Positions 8,388-17,909 of a DNA stretch of 64,000 nt are shown one piece after another; position 1 is the first letter of the stretch; every line of letters begins with the position of its first letter. Under the pieces are notes generated by a model. That model had not been told where the DNA came from. It was given only the letters and a program-made list of their open reading frames with translations, and searched no databases. Source of the stretch: Planctomycetota bacterium (GTDB taxonomy: Bacteria > Planctomycetota > Planctomycetia > Pirellulales > UBA1268); assembly GCA_003669605.1 (NCBI GenBank), contig QWOP01000036.1:1-64000 (forward strand), in the 5' to 3' direction. The translations under genes and the position numbers were made by a program.

Positions 8388-9973
8388 AAAACCTCACCCG
8401 GCCCTGCCGCCACGACATCCTGGCCGGCCAGAGAGGCATACGCGGTGAAGTTGTCGCGGAACCTGGCAGCCAGCCCCCTGGCAGCCTGCTCCCATTGACG
8501 GGGGTCGAGCCAGGCCCGCGACGGCACGAGTATCCTGCCGTCAACGCCCGGCACCACCGTCACTGCATCCAGTCCAAACACCCGATCGCGTTCCACAGGC
8601 GCCTCATCGAGTGCCCCGGCATGGATGGCGTCGATGATCCGTCGCGTCGACGCCAGATCGATCCGCCGTCCCTGACCATAAGCCCCACCCGTCCAGCCAG
8701 TGTTCACCAGCCAAGCCCGGGCTGTGTGCCGCGAGAGTTTGTCGGCGAGGAGTCGGGCGTAGACGGTGGGGTGCCGCATCAGAAACGCGGCACTGAAACA
8801 GGCCGAGAACGCGACCTGCGGTTCCACCACTCCCATCTCAGTCCCGGCCACGCGGGCGGTATATCCGGAGAGGAAATGATACATCGTCTGTTCACGGGAC
8901 AGCCGGCTGACTGGCGGCAGGACACCAGAAGCATCGCAGGTTAAGAAAATCACATGCCTCGGGTGCCCCGCCACACAAGGCACGAGGGCATTGTCGATGT
9001 ATTCGATCGGATAGGCGGCCCGGGTGTTCTCGGTGATCACCGCAGAGTCGAAATCCACCTGCCTTGTGACCGCGTCGTAGACGACGTTCTCCAGCACCGT
9101 GCCGAAGCGAATCGCAGCGTGGATTTCGGGTTCCTTCGCCGCCGACAGTCCGATGCATTTGGCGTAGCATCCCCCTTCGATGTTGAACACTCCGCCATCT
9201 CCCCAACCGTGCTCGTCGTCACCGATCAACCGCCGGGCCGGATCGGCGGAGAGGGTCGTCTTGCCGGTACCGGAGAGCCCAAAGAACAACGACACGTCGC
9301 CGGCTGGCCCCTCGTTCGCAGAACAGTGCATCGACAGCACGCCGCGTGCCGGGAGCAGCCAGTGCATGAGCGTGAACACCCCCTTCTTCATCTCTCCGGC
9401 GTACTCGCTCCCCAGAATCACCTGTTCCCTCCGCTCGAGCGACAAGTCAATGCTCGTCCGACTGGCGATCTGGGAGGTCAGTCTGTTGGCGGGAAACTGG
9501 CCGGCGTTGTAGATCACATACTCCGGATCGCCGAATTGCTCCAACTCTCCGGCGGTGGGGCGGATGAGCATGTTCCGCATGTAGAGCGCATGGTAGGCGC
9601 GGGCGCAGAGAACCCTAACCTTCAGCCGGCTGGCTGGGTCCCACCCCGCATACCCGTCGCAGACGTAGATCCGATCGCGGGTGTTGAGGTAGTCGATGGC
9701 CCGCTGGCGGTTGAGCAGAAAGGTGTGGTCGTCGATGGCATGATTGACTGTCCCCCACCAGACGTCGGCCTCCGACTCCGGCGTACGAACGACGTGCTTG
9801 TCCTTGGGGCTGCGACCGGTCTTGTCGCCCGAGCGGATGGCGATTGCGCCGCTGGCAACGATTCCCGCTCCCTCTCTAGTCACCGCCTCCTCGTAGAGCC
9901 GCGCCGGAGGAGCGTTCCGAATCACGACAGGAACGGTGATCTCATGCTGCGACAGATCGAGGGGGACTGTCAT
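8384..9973 (-). CDS. pckA: Phosphoenolpyruvate carboxykinase (ATP)
   Basis: 529 residues, normal for the ATP-dependent family, which converts oxaloacetate and ATP to phosphoenolpyruvate, CO2 and ADP at the entry to gluconeogenesis. Visible: the substrate-binding TGRSPKDK block (about 52-59), the kinase-1a P-loop GLSGTGKTT (232-240), the kinase-2/metal block GDDEHGW (251-257) followed by GVFNIEGGCYAK, and the ENTR and TGWTGG blocks. Its start overlaps the upstream membrane-protein gene by 32 nt, so the two are probably co-transcribed. The stop codon carries the -35 of the next gene's promoter. Confidence 0.97.
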   Translation of the reverse strand: MTVPLDLSQHEITVPVVIRNAPPARLYEEAVTREGAGIVASGAIAIRSGDKTGRSPKDKHVVRTPESEADVWWGTVNHAIDDHTFLLNRQRAIDYLNTRDRIYVCDGYAGWDPASRLKVRVLCARAYHALYMRNMLIRPTAGELEQFGDPEYVIYNAGQFPANRLTSQIASRTSIDLSLERREQVILGSEYAGEMKKGVFTLMHWLLPARGVLSMHCSANEGPAGDVSLFFGLSGTGKTTLSADPARRLIGDDEHGWGDGGVFNIEGGCYAKCIGLSAAKEPEIHAAIRFGTVLENVVYDAVTRQVDFDSAVITENTRAAYPIEYIDNALVPCVAGHPRHVIFLTCDASGVLPPVSRLSREQTMYHFLSGYTARVAGTEMGVVEPQVAFSACFSAAFLMRHPTVYARLLADKLSRHTARAWLVNTGWTGGAYGQGRRIDLASTRRIIDAIHAGALDEAPVERDRVFGLDAVTVVPGVDGRILVPSRAWLDPRQWEQAARGLAARFRDNFTAYASLAGQDVVAAGPGEVF

Positions 9974-10670
9974 CAGAGACTCCAGGAAGAGGGCTGGGGT
10001 GGACAGGCGGGGATTCCGGGCCGACGGCTGGTGCCGGGGACACGATCTTTGGCGAAAGCACGCTCGCGGCGATGCTCCAGGCGGACAGAGCGATCAGCAC
10101 GCTTCCCAACGCGGCGAACACCGCTCCCCACGGGCTCGATCGCACCCGGAGACCACGGACAGCCCTTCGCATCCGGCGGCTCATCTCGCCCCAGCCCTCG
10201 TGCGCCGATCGGAGGCCGACCGCCACGAGGCTGACCGTCCGAAGCGCGCCATCACCGTCGATGTGGATCTGGAATCCACGCGTCGGCAGAGCGACCGTCT
10301 CACCGGCCCAGCGTGCCTGCGGATCGAGCGCTGCCACAACCTCTGCCACCAGGGGACGGATCTGCTCCGGGGAGATGTTGTAGACCACCAACCGGGGCCG
10401 TGAAACGAGGACGCACAACGTCACCACGAGACAAAACACCGACAGCAGCATCGGCCATGTCCACGAGGATCCACCCACAGCAGGTTGCACCAGCGCCAGC
10501 GGCCCGACCGTCACAAGGCCGATCAGGCTCAGACCCAGCAGCACCCCGTCCCAGACACCATTTATCGCCAGCGGACGACAACGGAGGTGGATCCACCCCA
10601 AACCGAGCAGGTACAGGCCCAGCGGCAGGAGGGCGGCCCCCAGCGGCAGGGCGTCGAGCAATGCGTTCAT
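9942..10670 (-). CDS. Membrane protein of unknown function
   Basis: About 242 residues. Two or three N-terminal hydrophobic helices (within about 5-30, 38-60 and 66-88) precede a soluble stretch beginning SRPRLVVYNI, in which I recognise no motif; another hydrophobic helix (about 185-205) and a Pro/Ser-rich tail follow. ATG 10670, with AGGA about 7 nt upstream, is preferred to an earlier start 69 nt upstream that adds polar residues. It overlaps pckA by 32 nt. Not recognised; a role with pckA is not implied by sequence alone. Confidence 0.7.
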   Translation of the reverse strand: MNALLDALPLGAALLPLGLYLLGLGWIHLRCRPLAINGVWDGVLLGLSLIGLVTVGPLALVQPAVGGSSWTWPMLLSVFCLVVTLCVLVSRPRLVVYNISPEQIRPLVAEVVAALDPQARWAGETVALPTRGFQIHIDGDGALRTVSLVAVGLRSAHEGWGEMSRRMRRAVRGLRVRSSPWGAVFAALGSVLIALSAWSIAASVLSPKIVSPAPAVGPESPPVHPSPLPGVSDDSPPRSVAA

Positions 10671-10780
10671 GCTTCCGTCCTCATTTCCGGACCGGGTGAA
10701 ACCGCTGCCACGGTGAACCGGAATTTTATCATGGCGCACGTGCCCGACTTTGGACCAGAATCATCCCTGGGCGCACGGCG

Positions 10781-10918
10781 TCATCCAGACCGCACCGCCA
10801 TCCAGAGAAGCCCCGCGAACCATGCCAGTTCGGCCGCTGCCAAAAGGGGAAGGATGAGGGTGAGAATGCGGGGGAGGATCAGGGACCTGCGTCGCGATTG
10901 GGCCGTTGAATCACTCAT
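10781..10918 (-). CDS. Possible small single-pass membrane protein
   Basis: A 45-residue frame: polar Arg-rich start (QSRRRS) followed by one long hydrophobic segment and a short VRSG end. A TTG start at 10981, directly after the stop of the upstream gene, would give 66 residues. GGAGGGG lies 13 nt before ATG 10918, wider than ideal. It fills an otherwise empty space between two same-strand genes. Existence is plausible, not proven; no family recognised. Confidence 0.4.
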   Translation of the reverse strand: MSDSTAQSRRRSLILPRILTLILPLLAAAELAWFAGLLWMAVRSG

Positions 10919-10981
10919 AAACAGACTCGATCCCCTCCAGGGCCGCCACACCGTCGTACTCGGGGGACTCGAATGGTCCAA

Positions 10982-11461
10982 CTATTGATTCTCCGGCACG
11001 CTGAACGACAGATCCCGCGTGAACGCCTCATCGAAATCGTAGACATCGTGGAAGTCCTCCCGCTTGTCCTTGCGGGTTTTTCGCATCTGTCCGATCTCGA
11101 TCATGTTGAAAACGATCTCGCCAATGTCGCGGGTGGTGCGGATCCCCCACGTGGCCAGGACAGTGCGGGATAGGAATCCATACTGCTGCAGTGCGTAGCG
11201 CCGTGCCGCCTCGCACAACTGCTGCCCGGTGAGGTGGCGTTCCGCTTGGCGGCGGCGGGGCTTGCCCGATCGGGGCTTCCGTCCCACCGCCGGTTCGAGG
11301 GGACGGGGCTCAAGGTCCTCCTCGGGGGGCTCGTCACCGAGCCCCAGGCTTTCCTGTGCAAACGACAGCGACTCGAGCACAAAGAGGTAGGCATCCAACT
11401 TGTAGCGGCGGTCCCGCTGCAGCAACTGGCCGAGTGGATGCGCGGGATCAATCAAAGGCAT
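10982..11461 (-). CDS. Minf_1886 family protein (TIGR04138-like)
   Basis: 159 residues. The N-terminal part (RRYKLDAYLFVLESL) and C-terminal part (YGFLSRTVLATWGI, then DIGEIVFNMIEIG and a DFDEAF end) match my recollection of an uncharacterised family shared by planctomycetes and verrucomicrobia. A Lys/Arg/Pro-rich linker lies around residues 50-72. No catalytic motif is visible; cytosolic. ATG 11461 has GAGGA close upstream. An imperfect hairpin (11482-11505) and a TATACT hexamer (11566-11561, minus, poor -35) lie upstream, so transcription may start in this spacer. Function unknown. Confidence 0.75.
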   Translation of the reverse strand: MPLIDPAHPLGQLLQRDRRYKLDAYLFVLESLSFAQESLGLGDEPPEEDLEPRPLEPAVGRKPRSGKPRRRQAERHLTGQQLCEAARRYALQQYGFLSRTVLATWGIRTTRDIGEIVFNMIEIGQMRKTRKDKREDFHDVYDFDEAFTRDLSFSVPENQ

Positions 11462-11481
11462 AGGGTCCTCGGCAGGGCTAT

Positions 11482-11505
11482 CCTCCGGCCCCCGCGGCCG
11501 GGAGG
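11482..11505 (-). repeat. GC-rich imperfect hairpin upstream of the Minf_1886 gene
   Basis: Arms 11482-11490 and 11496-11505 pair with one bulged base around a 5-nt loop, about 20 nt before the start codon. It could be the terminator of the TIGR03009 gene (no T-run) or a leader structure. Confidence 0.3.
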
Positions 11506-11683
11506 TGACGCGGCAAACGCCGTCCGGGCCGGGGCCCGCGGGTGATCACTTGGGGCCATCAGTATACCGGCCAGCTGACCGCTTTAGAATCGACCAAACG
11601 GCCGTCCAGCACGGATATCACGTCGCGGAGTTGGGCCATCGTCCCCCCCCAAGCGACGCCTGCTTGAGCACTGCTGCCTGATG

Positions 11684-12814
11684 TCAGCGATTGCGTGGCG
11701 GCTGGAGGCCAACTGGACCGCTCGCCGCCTGAACAGCCGCGGCAGCCTGCGGCGCCGCGCTCCCCTGCCCCTGGGGAATGGCTGCCCCCTGAGGACGAGG
11801 CGCGGGGGCTGACCCGGGGCGCGGGGCCGCCACGGGAGGCGCCGGTGGGGCTCCGGCCGTGGCATCCTCGAGAATGAAGGTGTAGCCCAGCGGTGTCACT
11901 GGCTTGGAGAAGTCGCGGATCATGTCGAGCCCCTTGTCGATCAGGCTCGTGTTCTGGACGAACTGGTAAACGTCCTGGTCCTGGCCACCCGGTTTGTAGA
12001 TGCGGATGGCGAAGGGCATCAGGTCGCGGGCCATGAGGATCAATTCGACCTTCGAGAAACTCGCCGCGTCGGCCTGCGACCTCGGCAACGCCTCGAGCCA
12101 GACTTGATCGCTCACGCCGGCAGGAATCGGCAGGATCCGCATCACATACCGTCGCTTGAGAGTGTCTGCCTTGGCGCCGAACACGAACGGCAACGGTCCA
12201 TCACTGATCGCCTTGCCCCGCAGTTCCGGGGGCAATTTGGTCTCGCGCAACTGCCGCTCCGAGTGGCGGAACTCATAGATGCTCGCGCCGTTGCACACCC
12301 AGTGCTCGCCCGACTCGCCTGGGCGTTGTTCATACCGCGAGGTCTGGCCGTTCCACTGCTTCGATTCCTTGACGCGGAACAGGCCCTTGTCGGGCATCGC
12401 GTACTTGATCTCGCCGGTACTCTCGGCAAACGCCAGTCGATCACCGCTGGGCCCCACCGGCCCGAAGGCGTTGTACTCCCACTTGTAGAAGTCACACGAC
12501 CAGGTCTTTACCGAGGCGTTCCGCGCCTCCCAGGCTGTCAGTAAGCGCTCGAGGGCCGCGGCCGCTTCGGGCGAAAGCTGGGGGGCAATCGCCTGCTGAG
12601 GACGCTGGCCGGCACCCTGCTGCGTGGCCTGAGCCTGTTTTTGTGCGGCTTGGACTGGGGACTGCGGCGCTGCTTGTGCGGCCGGTGCGCCGGGGCGGGG
12701 ACGCGCCACGGGAGCTTGGGCGAGGACATCGAGCGTCCACAGCATCCCAGGCAGGACGAGGGCGCTAAAAAGTGCGGTGCCCCACGGGGAACGGCGGCGG
12801 TGGCGGTGTGACAC
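11684..12814 (-). CDS. TIGR03009-domain exported protein
   Basis: 376 residues beginning with a GTG start, an Arg-rich N-region and a signal peptide (hydrophobic core about 12-30, AQA-type cleavage). A low-complexity Pro/Ala/Gln segment follows to about residue 70, then the conserved domain with SVKTWSCDFYKWEYN, KYAMPDKGLF, EHWVCNGASIYEF and ending near GYTFILED, and another Pro/Ala/Gln-rich tail. I assign it to the planctomycete-specific TIGR03009 family, whose fold is thought to resemble LolA/outer-membrane-lipoprotein sorting proteins (from memory). It would act in the periplasm, perhaps carrying a hydrophobic ligand; no experimental function is known to me. Confidence 0.82.
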   Translation of the reverse strand: MSHRHRRRSPWGTALFSALVLPGMLWTLDVLAQAPVARPRPGAPAAQAAPQSPVQAAQKQAQATQQGAGQRPQQAIAPQLSPEAAAALERLLTAWEARNASVKTWSCDFYKWEYNAFGPVGPSGDRLAFAESTGEIKYAMPDKGLFRVKESKQWNGQTSRYEQRPGESGEHWVCNGASIYEFRHSERQLRETKLPPELRGKAISDGPLPFVFGAKADTLKRRYVMRILPIPAGVSDQVWLEALPRSQADAASFSKVELILMARDLMPFAIRIYKPGGQDQDVYQFVQNTSLIDKGLDMIRDFSKPVTPLGYTFILEDATAGAPPAPPVAAPRPGSAPAPRPQGAAIPQGQGSAAPQAAAAVQAASGPVGLQPPRNR

Positions 12815-13040
12815 TGCGGTGGCTCCGAAGTTTGAACGGGGACTCTAGCACTGGATCCCACTGGGGGCGAGGCCGTTTTGCCCCTGATTCGTCCGCTTCG
12901 TCTGCTTCGTTCCCGCAGATCCGGGGTCGTTTCAGGCTGGTTTCCAGGCCGCCGCGCTGCCGCCGACGTGGAGTCAGATGGAGGCTGGCCGATTCCCGTT
13001 CCAAAAGCCGGCTACCGATGCGGTTGGGGCGAATCTCCCG

Positions 13041-13056
13041 GGACAGCAATCTGTCC
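13041..13056 (-). terminator. Short hairpin after arginine decarboxylase
   Basis: Exact 6-bp arms GGACAG/CTGTCC around a 4-nt loop start about 10 nt after the speA stop. No T-run follows, so termination is uncertain. The rest of the 250-nt spacer to 12815 shows nothing recognisable. Confidence 0.3.
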
Positions 13057-13064
13057 GATGGCCG

Positions 13065-14987
13065 TCAGGTCTGCGACGGCTCCTCAAGATAGGTGTAGCC
13101 CCCCAGCCCTTCCTCGTAGAACCGGAGGAACCGACCGGCCTGCTGGTCGCAGATCCGTCCCTCACGGACCGCCTGTTCGATCGCGTCGCGCAACCGCTGC
13201 ACGAGTTGCTCCGGATCGAATTCAACGTATTCGAGCACCTCGCGGACGGTGTCCCCCTTGATGACAGCGTCGAGCACCACCTCTCCGCGGGCGTCGGTGC
13301 TGACATGCACGGCGTTGGTGTCCCCGAACAGGTTGTGAAGGTCGCCGAGGATTTCCTGGTACGCACCGATAAGGAACGCACCGAGGTAATAGGGCTGGTT
13401 TTGCCAGGCGTGGAGGGGAAGCGTCCGCTTCACATCGCGGCGGTCGATGAACTGATCGATTTTGCCATCGGAGTCGCACGTCACGTCACCCAGCACCGCC
13501 TCGCGGGTGGGCCGCTCGTTGAGGCGGTGGATCGGCATCACCGGAAAGAGCTGTTTGATCGCCCAGCTGTCCGGAATCGACTGAAAGAGGGAAAAATTGC
13601 AAAAGTAGGTGTCCGACAGGGCGGCGGTGAGGCCCTCGAGTTCCTCTGGAACAAAGTCGAGCTGGCGGGAAAGTTTGCTGATCCGCCGGCAGATCGACCA
13701 GTAAATGTTCTCCACCGCGGACCGCTGATCGAGCGGGAGATAGCCGCTGGCGAACAACCCCATTGCCGTGTCCAGGGACTGCTGGGCGTCGTGGTAACTC
13801 TCCAACAGGTTGCGGATATTGAGGTTTTGGTAGGTCTCCGTTAGATCGTGGAGCGGTTGCTCCGCGTCCGCAGCCGGCTCGGTGATATCGCCGTGACCAC
13901 CGTGCTCGGAGATGCCGAGCACACCGAAGATCAGCATGCTGTGGTAGGCGACCACCGCCCGCCCACTCTCCGAGATGATCGTGGGATGGGGGACTCCCGC
14001 CTCATCGCAGGCATTCTGGACGTGGTAGACCACGTCGTTGGCATATTCCTGGAGGCTGTAATTGACACTCGATTCGAAGTTGGTCTGCGAACCGTCGTAG
14101 TCCACCCCCAGCCCACCGCCGACGTCGAGATAGCGCAGGCCCGCCCCCCGCTTCACCAATTCTGTGTACATCCGCGAGGCTTCGGTGAGCGACGCCTTGA
14201 TGTGCCGGATGTTGGTGATCTGGCTTCCCTGGTGGAAATGGAGGAGTTGAAAGCAGTCCTGCATGCCGCGGGAGGCAAGGAGATCGAGGCCCTTAAGGAG
14301 TTCGCTGGCGGTGAGCCCGAATTTGCTGCGGAACCCGCCCGATGCCTGCCAGCGGCCACTGCCGCGGGCCGCGAGTTTGACGCGCATCCCGATCCGTGGC
14401 CTGACGCCGAGTTTCTCGGCGTATTCGAGGATCATGTGGAGCTCCGAGAACCGCTCCACAACGGGCATGATGTTGCGGCCGATCTTCTGCGCGAGCATCG
14501 CCGTCTCGATGAATTCGGCATCCTTAAAACCGTTGCAGATGATCGGCGTGTCATTATCGGCCAGCGCGATCACTGCCAGCAGCTCGGGCTTGCTACCAGC
14601 CTCCAAGCCGAAGCGGTATGGACGACCGAATTGCAGGACTTCCTCGACAACCTGCCTCTGCTGGTTGACCTTGACCGGATAGACGCAGCAGTAGTCGCCA
14701 CGGTATCCGGAGTCCTTCATTGCGGTCGAAAACACGCCGTGAATCTCCCCCAGCCGGTGCTGAAGAATCTCCCCAAAACGAAGGAGGATCGGCAGATCGA
14801 TGCCGCGGACCTGAAGACGGTCCACCAGAGACTTCAGATCGATACTCTTGGTGGGGTCCTTGTCGGGATGGACGAGGAGGTTTCCATTGGGGCCCACTGA
14901 GAAATATCCATTTCCCCACCGTGACACCTCGTAGAGGTCGGCGGCGTCAGCCGTGGACCACTGCTCGACATCGACATCCACTGCCAT
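13065..14987 (-). CDS. speA: Biosynthetic arginine decarboxylase
   Basis: 640 residues, usual for SpeA, a PLP enzyme that decarboxylates arginine to agmatine for polyamine synthesis. Visible: YPVKVNQQ with the PLP-binding Lys106, the HFHQGSQ phosphate-binding block, DVGGGLGVDYDG, ESGRAVVAYHS, and the C-terminal VTCDSDG active-site cysteine block. N-terminal W...YEVSRWGNGYF is typical. The ATG lies about 150 nt from the upstream MATE gene on the same strand. No agmatine-processing gene is adjacent. Confidence 0.97.
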   Translation of the reverse strand: MAVDVDVEQWSTADAADLYEVSRWGNGYFSVGPNGNLLVHPDKDPTKSIDLKSLVDRLQVRGIDLPILLRFGEILQHRLGEIHGVFSTAMKDSGYRGDYCCVYPVKVNQQRQVVEEVLQFGRPYRFGLEAGSKPELLAVIALADNDTPIICNGFKDAEFIETAMLAQKIGRNIMPVVERFSELHMILEYAEKLGVRPRIGMRVKLAARGSGRWQASGGFRSKFGLTASELLKGLDLLASRGMQDCFQLLHFHQGSQITNIRHIKASLTEASRMYTELVKRGAGLRYLDVGGGLGVDYDGSQTNFESSVNYSLQEYANDVVYHVQNACDEAGVPHPTIISESGRAVVAYHSMLIFGVLGISEHGGHGDITEPAADAEQPLHDLTETYQNLNIRNLLESYHDAQQSLDTAMGLFASGYLPLDQRSAVENIYWSICRRISKLSRQLDFVPEELEGLTAALSDTYFCNFSLFQSIPDSWAIKQLFPVMPIHRLNERPTREAVLGDVTCDSDGKIDQFIDRRDVKRTLPLHAWQNQPYYLGAFLIGAYQEILGDLHNLFGDTNAVHVSTDARGEVVLDAVIKGDTVREVLEYVEFDPEQLVQRLRDAIEQAVREGRICDQQAGRFLRFYEEGLGGYTYLEEPSQT

Positions 14988-15139
14988 CGACGCGACTCCC
15001 GGGGCGGCGCGAGAAACGTGCGTCCGGCATCACTCCCGCGGATTTCCGCGATCGTGCCAGACTTGGAAGAGTGTATCGTCGCCACGTGATGCGGCCATGC
15101 CAATCCGCGGCGAGCGTCAGTTCGCGGCCAACTCGGTCA

Positions 15140-16498
15140 CTACCGGCCCCGCGTCCAACTCCGCCCGGAGAAGATGAAGAGCATGGCTACACCGCGGACG
15201 GTAAGGTCGACTGCCATGGCATACCAGGCCCCCACCGCCCCCAAGCCCTGCCCAGGCAGCGTGACGTCACACCAGGGGAGTTTGACTTCCGGCCATGCCA
15301 AGAGCACCGCCAGCGGGAGGCGGATCAGGATTAATCCAAAAAAGTTGACCGCCAGTGGCGGCCGGGTGGCGCCAGCCCCGCGGAGGCCGCCTGAAAACAC
15401 CATCAACATCGCCAACGGAGGCTGAGCGAAGGCGACGATCCAGACGAGTTTTGCCGTCAACGCCGCCACCTCGGGCTGCCTGCCTTCCCCGCCGAGAAAC
15501 CAGGTTGCCAGAGGCCCCGCTGCCGCCAGGAAGACACCTCCCATCGCCGACATCAAGGCGACGCACCCCACCGCCGCCAGCCAGACGCTCCGCCGCGCCC
15601 GCCGCTCATCCCGGGCCCCGAGGAACTGCCCCGAAAGCGTCGCTGCGGCCATGCCAAAGGCACTCCCGGGGAGGAAGGCGAGCGATTCGATCGTGATTGC
15701 CACGGCATGGGCCGCGGCATCGACATTCCCCAATCGATTGACGACCGAGAGGAACCCGAGGTGGCAGATGGCGTTGCCGATCGCATCCGCCCCGGCCGGC
15801 AGGCCGACCGAGAGGATCCGGCGGAGCCAGGCCCGGTCAGGGCGAAGATCGGCAAGTTCGGGAGCCAGACCACGTCCCCGCCGTGCCAGAAGCATGAGCG
15901 TGCACGCCGCCCCAAGGCAGTAACCGATGAATGTCCCCCAGGCTAGGCCTCTCCAGCCGAGCCTCGGCAGTCCTCCGACACCGGCCGCCAGAGCGAAACT
16001 CGCGGCGGCGTTGACGAGGTTCACGACGGTCATCGACACAAGGCCCGCCACCATGTCGCCGGCGCCCCTGAGGATCGCCACTCCGACCGCGATCACCATC
16101 ATCGCCGGGAGCGAAGGGACGACAATCGCCAGGTACTCCAGCGCCAATCCGGTGCTTTCCTCCGGCAACCCAAGCGATCGGACGATGTCAGGCCCGAAGA
16201 ACACAGCCGCCCCTCCTAGTGCGGCGGCCAGCACGGCCCCCACAAGCAGGGTCTGTCCTGCCGCCCGACGGGCTCCTGCCATGTCACCGGCGCCCACACA
16301 CCGAGCCACCAGCGCCGTTGCACCCACAGCGGGAATGGCAAACAGACATGGCATGAAGCCCAGGGCATAGGCCACCAAGCCCACCGCCGCGAGATAGGCG
16401 GGGCCCTCGAGGAGGTTTCCCGCCAGCCACTTGTCTGTAAAACCAACCGATAGGGCCAACACCTGCTCCACCAGCGCCGGAGCCACCAGCCAGACCAC
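15140..16498 (-). CDS. MATE-family efflux transporter
   Basis: At least 452 residues with about twelve hydrophobic segments in two homologous halves, as in multidrug and toxin extrusion antiporters (Na+ or H+ driven). Typical blocks: the N-terminal GFTDKWLAG (GxxD), ATALVARCVGAGD, ILRGAGD in the first half and GLPAGADAIGN opening the second, then FSGGLRGAGATRPP. GTG 16498 is the first ordinary start, but the reading frame continues upstream (LWPVVWLVAPALVEQ fits the family N-terminus), so the true start is probably earlier, perhaps a rare codon overlapping the DUF1501 3' end. Substrate unknown. Confidence 0.9.
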   Translation of the reverse strand: MVWLVAPALVEQVLALSVGFTDKWLAGNLLEGPAYLAAVGLVAYALGFMPCLFAIPAVGATALVARCVGAGDMAGARRAAGQTLLVGAVLAAALGGAAVFFGPDIVRSLGLPEESTGLALEYLAIVVPSLPAMMVIAVGVAILRGAGDMVAGLVSMTVVNLVNAAASFALAAGVGGLPRLGWRGLAWGTFIGYCLGAACTLMLLARRGRGLAPELADLRPDRAWLRRILSVGLPAGADAIGNAICHLGFLSVVNRLGNVDAAAHAVAITIESLAFLPGSAFGMAAATLSGQFLGARDERRARRSVWLAAVGCVALMSAMGGVFLAAAGPLATWFLGGEGRQPEVAALTAKLVWIVAFAQPPLAMLMVFSGGLRGAGATRPPLAVNFFGLILIRLPLAVLLAWPEVKLPWCDVTLPGQGLGAVGAWYAMAVDLTVRGVAMLFIFSGRSWTRGR

Positions 16499-16572
16499 CG
16501 GCCACAGCGTGCCGTCGAGAGCTGCAATGCCGCCAGTACGGCGTGATTCGGCCCCTGGCTCCGCCTCGCCGA

Positions 16573-17850
16573 TCAGGCGAACAACTCCTTGATCACCTTG
16601 CCGGAGTTCGCGATCTTCATCGGCCGACCATTCTTCGCGGTGAACGTCGTTTCCAGCGAAATATCGAGCGACTTCAGCACGCTGGCCATCAGGTCCTGAG
16701 CGGAGTACGGCTCGGTCACGACCTCTTTGCCATCGGAACTGGTCTCACCGACAACGACCCCCCGCTTAAATCCTCCGCCACCGACCGCCACGCTCCAACT
16801 GCGGGCCCAATGATCGCGGCCACCGTTGCCGTTGATATTCGGCGTACGACTGAATTCACCCATCCAGATGATTGCCGTGTCGTCGAGCAGGCTTCGCTCA
16901 GCCAGGTCCGAGACCAAGGCGCTCATCGCCTTGTCGAGTTCGGGGAGTTTATTGTCCTTGAGCGTCTTGAAGATGTCCGCGTGGTTGTCCCAGCCCCCGA
17001 GATCAACTTCAACGAAGGGCACTCCCTGCTCAACCAATCGACGGGCCATGAGGCACCCGCGCCCAAACCCGGTGTTGCCGTATTTTTCCTGAACATCCGT
17101 TGGTTCCTTCATCACTTTGAAGGCATCCATCTGCTCGCTCTTGAGAATCCTGATCGTCTTGTCGAGCACCTTGGCGTGATCCTCTGCCGATGCTCCCCTC
17201 TTCTCGCCAATGAAGCGCCCCTCGATCGCCGTCAGCATCTCCAGCCGCTGCGAAAGACGGGCAGGGTCGATCCCCATGTCGAGATTGCGGACGTTGCCGT
17301 TGGAGTCGACGACAAATGGCGCCCAAGTCATCCCCAGAAAACCAGGTCCAACGCTGCCACCGCCGACCGACACAAACGGCGGAATCTCCAGATCAGGGAC
17401 CTGATCAGCCAGTTCGTGGGCGACAACGGCGCCGTAACTGGGATGCTCGACGTTGGGATTGGGCACGTAGCCGGTATGCATGTAGTAGCGGCCGCGCATG
17501 TGGTCTGCCTCGCGGGTGCTCATTGATCGCACCAGCGACATGTGATGCATCTGCTGCGCCATCAACGGCATGTGCTCGCAGATCTGGATACCGTCGGCGC
17601 TGGTAGAGATCGGCTGGAATGGGCCCCCGGTGGCCGCCCCCGGCTTCAGGTCCCAGATATCCATGGTGCTCGGTCCACCCCCCATCCACAGAAGGATGGC
17701 CGCCTTGTGCCGCTTCCGCAGGTCGGAAGCGTTGGCGAGCAACGTGTTGGTGAACGCAGTGGCCGGTGCGGCCAAGGCCGCAGCCCCCGCCAAGTGGCTC
17801 ATGAAATGACGGCGGTTGATTCCGTCGACGAATCGGCTGGATATAGACAT
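16573..17850 (-). CDS. DUF1501 domain-containing protein
   Basis: 425 residues. The N-terminal NRRHFMSHLAGAAALAAP stretch looks like a Tat/Sec-type signal. The sulfatase/alkaline-phosphatase-like DUF1501 core shows LWMGGGPSTMDIWDLKPG near the start, then EHMPLMA, MRGRYYMHTGY, VDLGGWDNHAD and GEFSRTPN with GGRDHW. The DUF1501 family is greatly expanded in planctomycetes and nearly always sits beside a DUF1549/DUF1553 gene, as here (59-nt gap, same strand). AGGAGA 7 nt before ATG 17850 sets the start. Proposed roles in exported polymer or sulfated-polysaccharide metabolism are not demonstrated. Confidence 0.93.
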   Translation of the reverse strand: MSISSRFVDGINRRHFMSHLAGAAALAAPATAFTNTLLANASDLRKRHKAAILLWMGGGPSTMDIWDLKPGAATGGPFQPISTSADGIQICEHMPLMAQQMHHMSLVRSMSTREADHMRGRYYMHTGYVPNPNVEHPSYGAVVAHELADQVPDLEIPPFVSVGGGSVGPGFLGMTWAPFVVDSNGNVRNLDMGIDPARLSQRLEMLTAIEGRFIGEKRGASAEDHAKVLDKTIRILKSEQMDAFKVMKEPTDVQEKYGNTGFGRGCLMARRLVEQGVPFVEVDLGGWDNHADIFKTLKDNKLPELDKAMSALVSDLAERSLLDDTAIIWMGEFSRTPNINGNGGRDHWARSWSVAVGGGGFKRGVVVGETSSDGKEVVTEPYSAQDLMASVLKSLDISLETTFTAKNGRPMKIANSGKVIKELFA

Positions 17851-17909
17851 GGGAAAGTCTCCTGTGCGCGACGACGGGGAATGGGCTTCCAGATGCGAGC
17901 GGAATACGG

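Noticed and set aside
15070-15075. TACACT hexamer upstream of speA
   Set aside because: No acceptable -35 at 16-19 nt.
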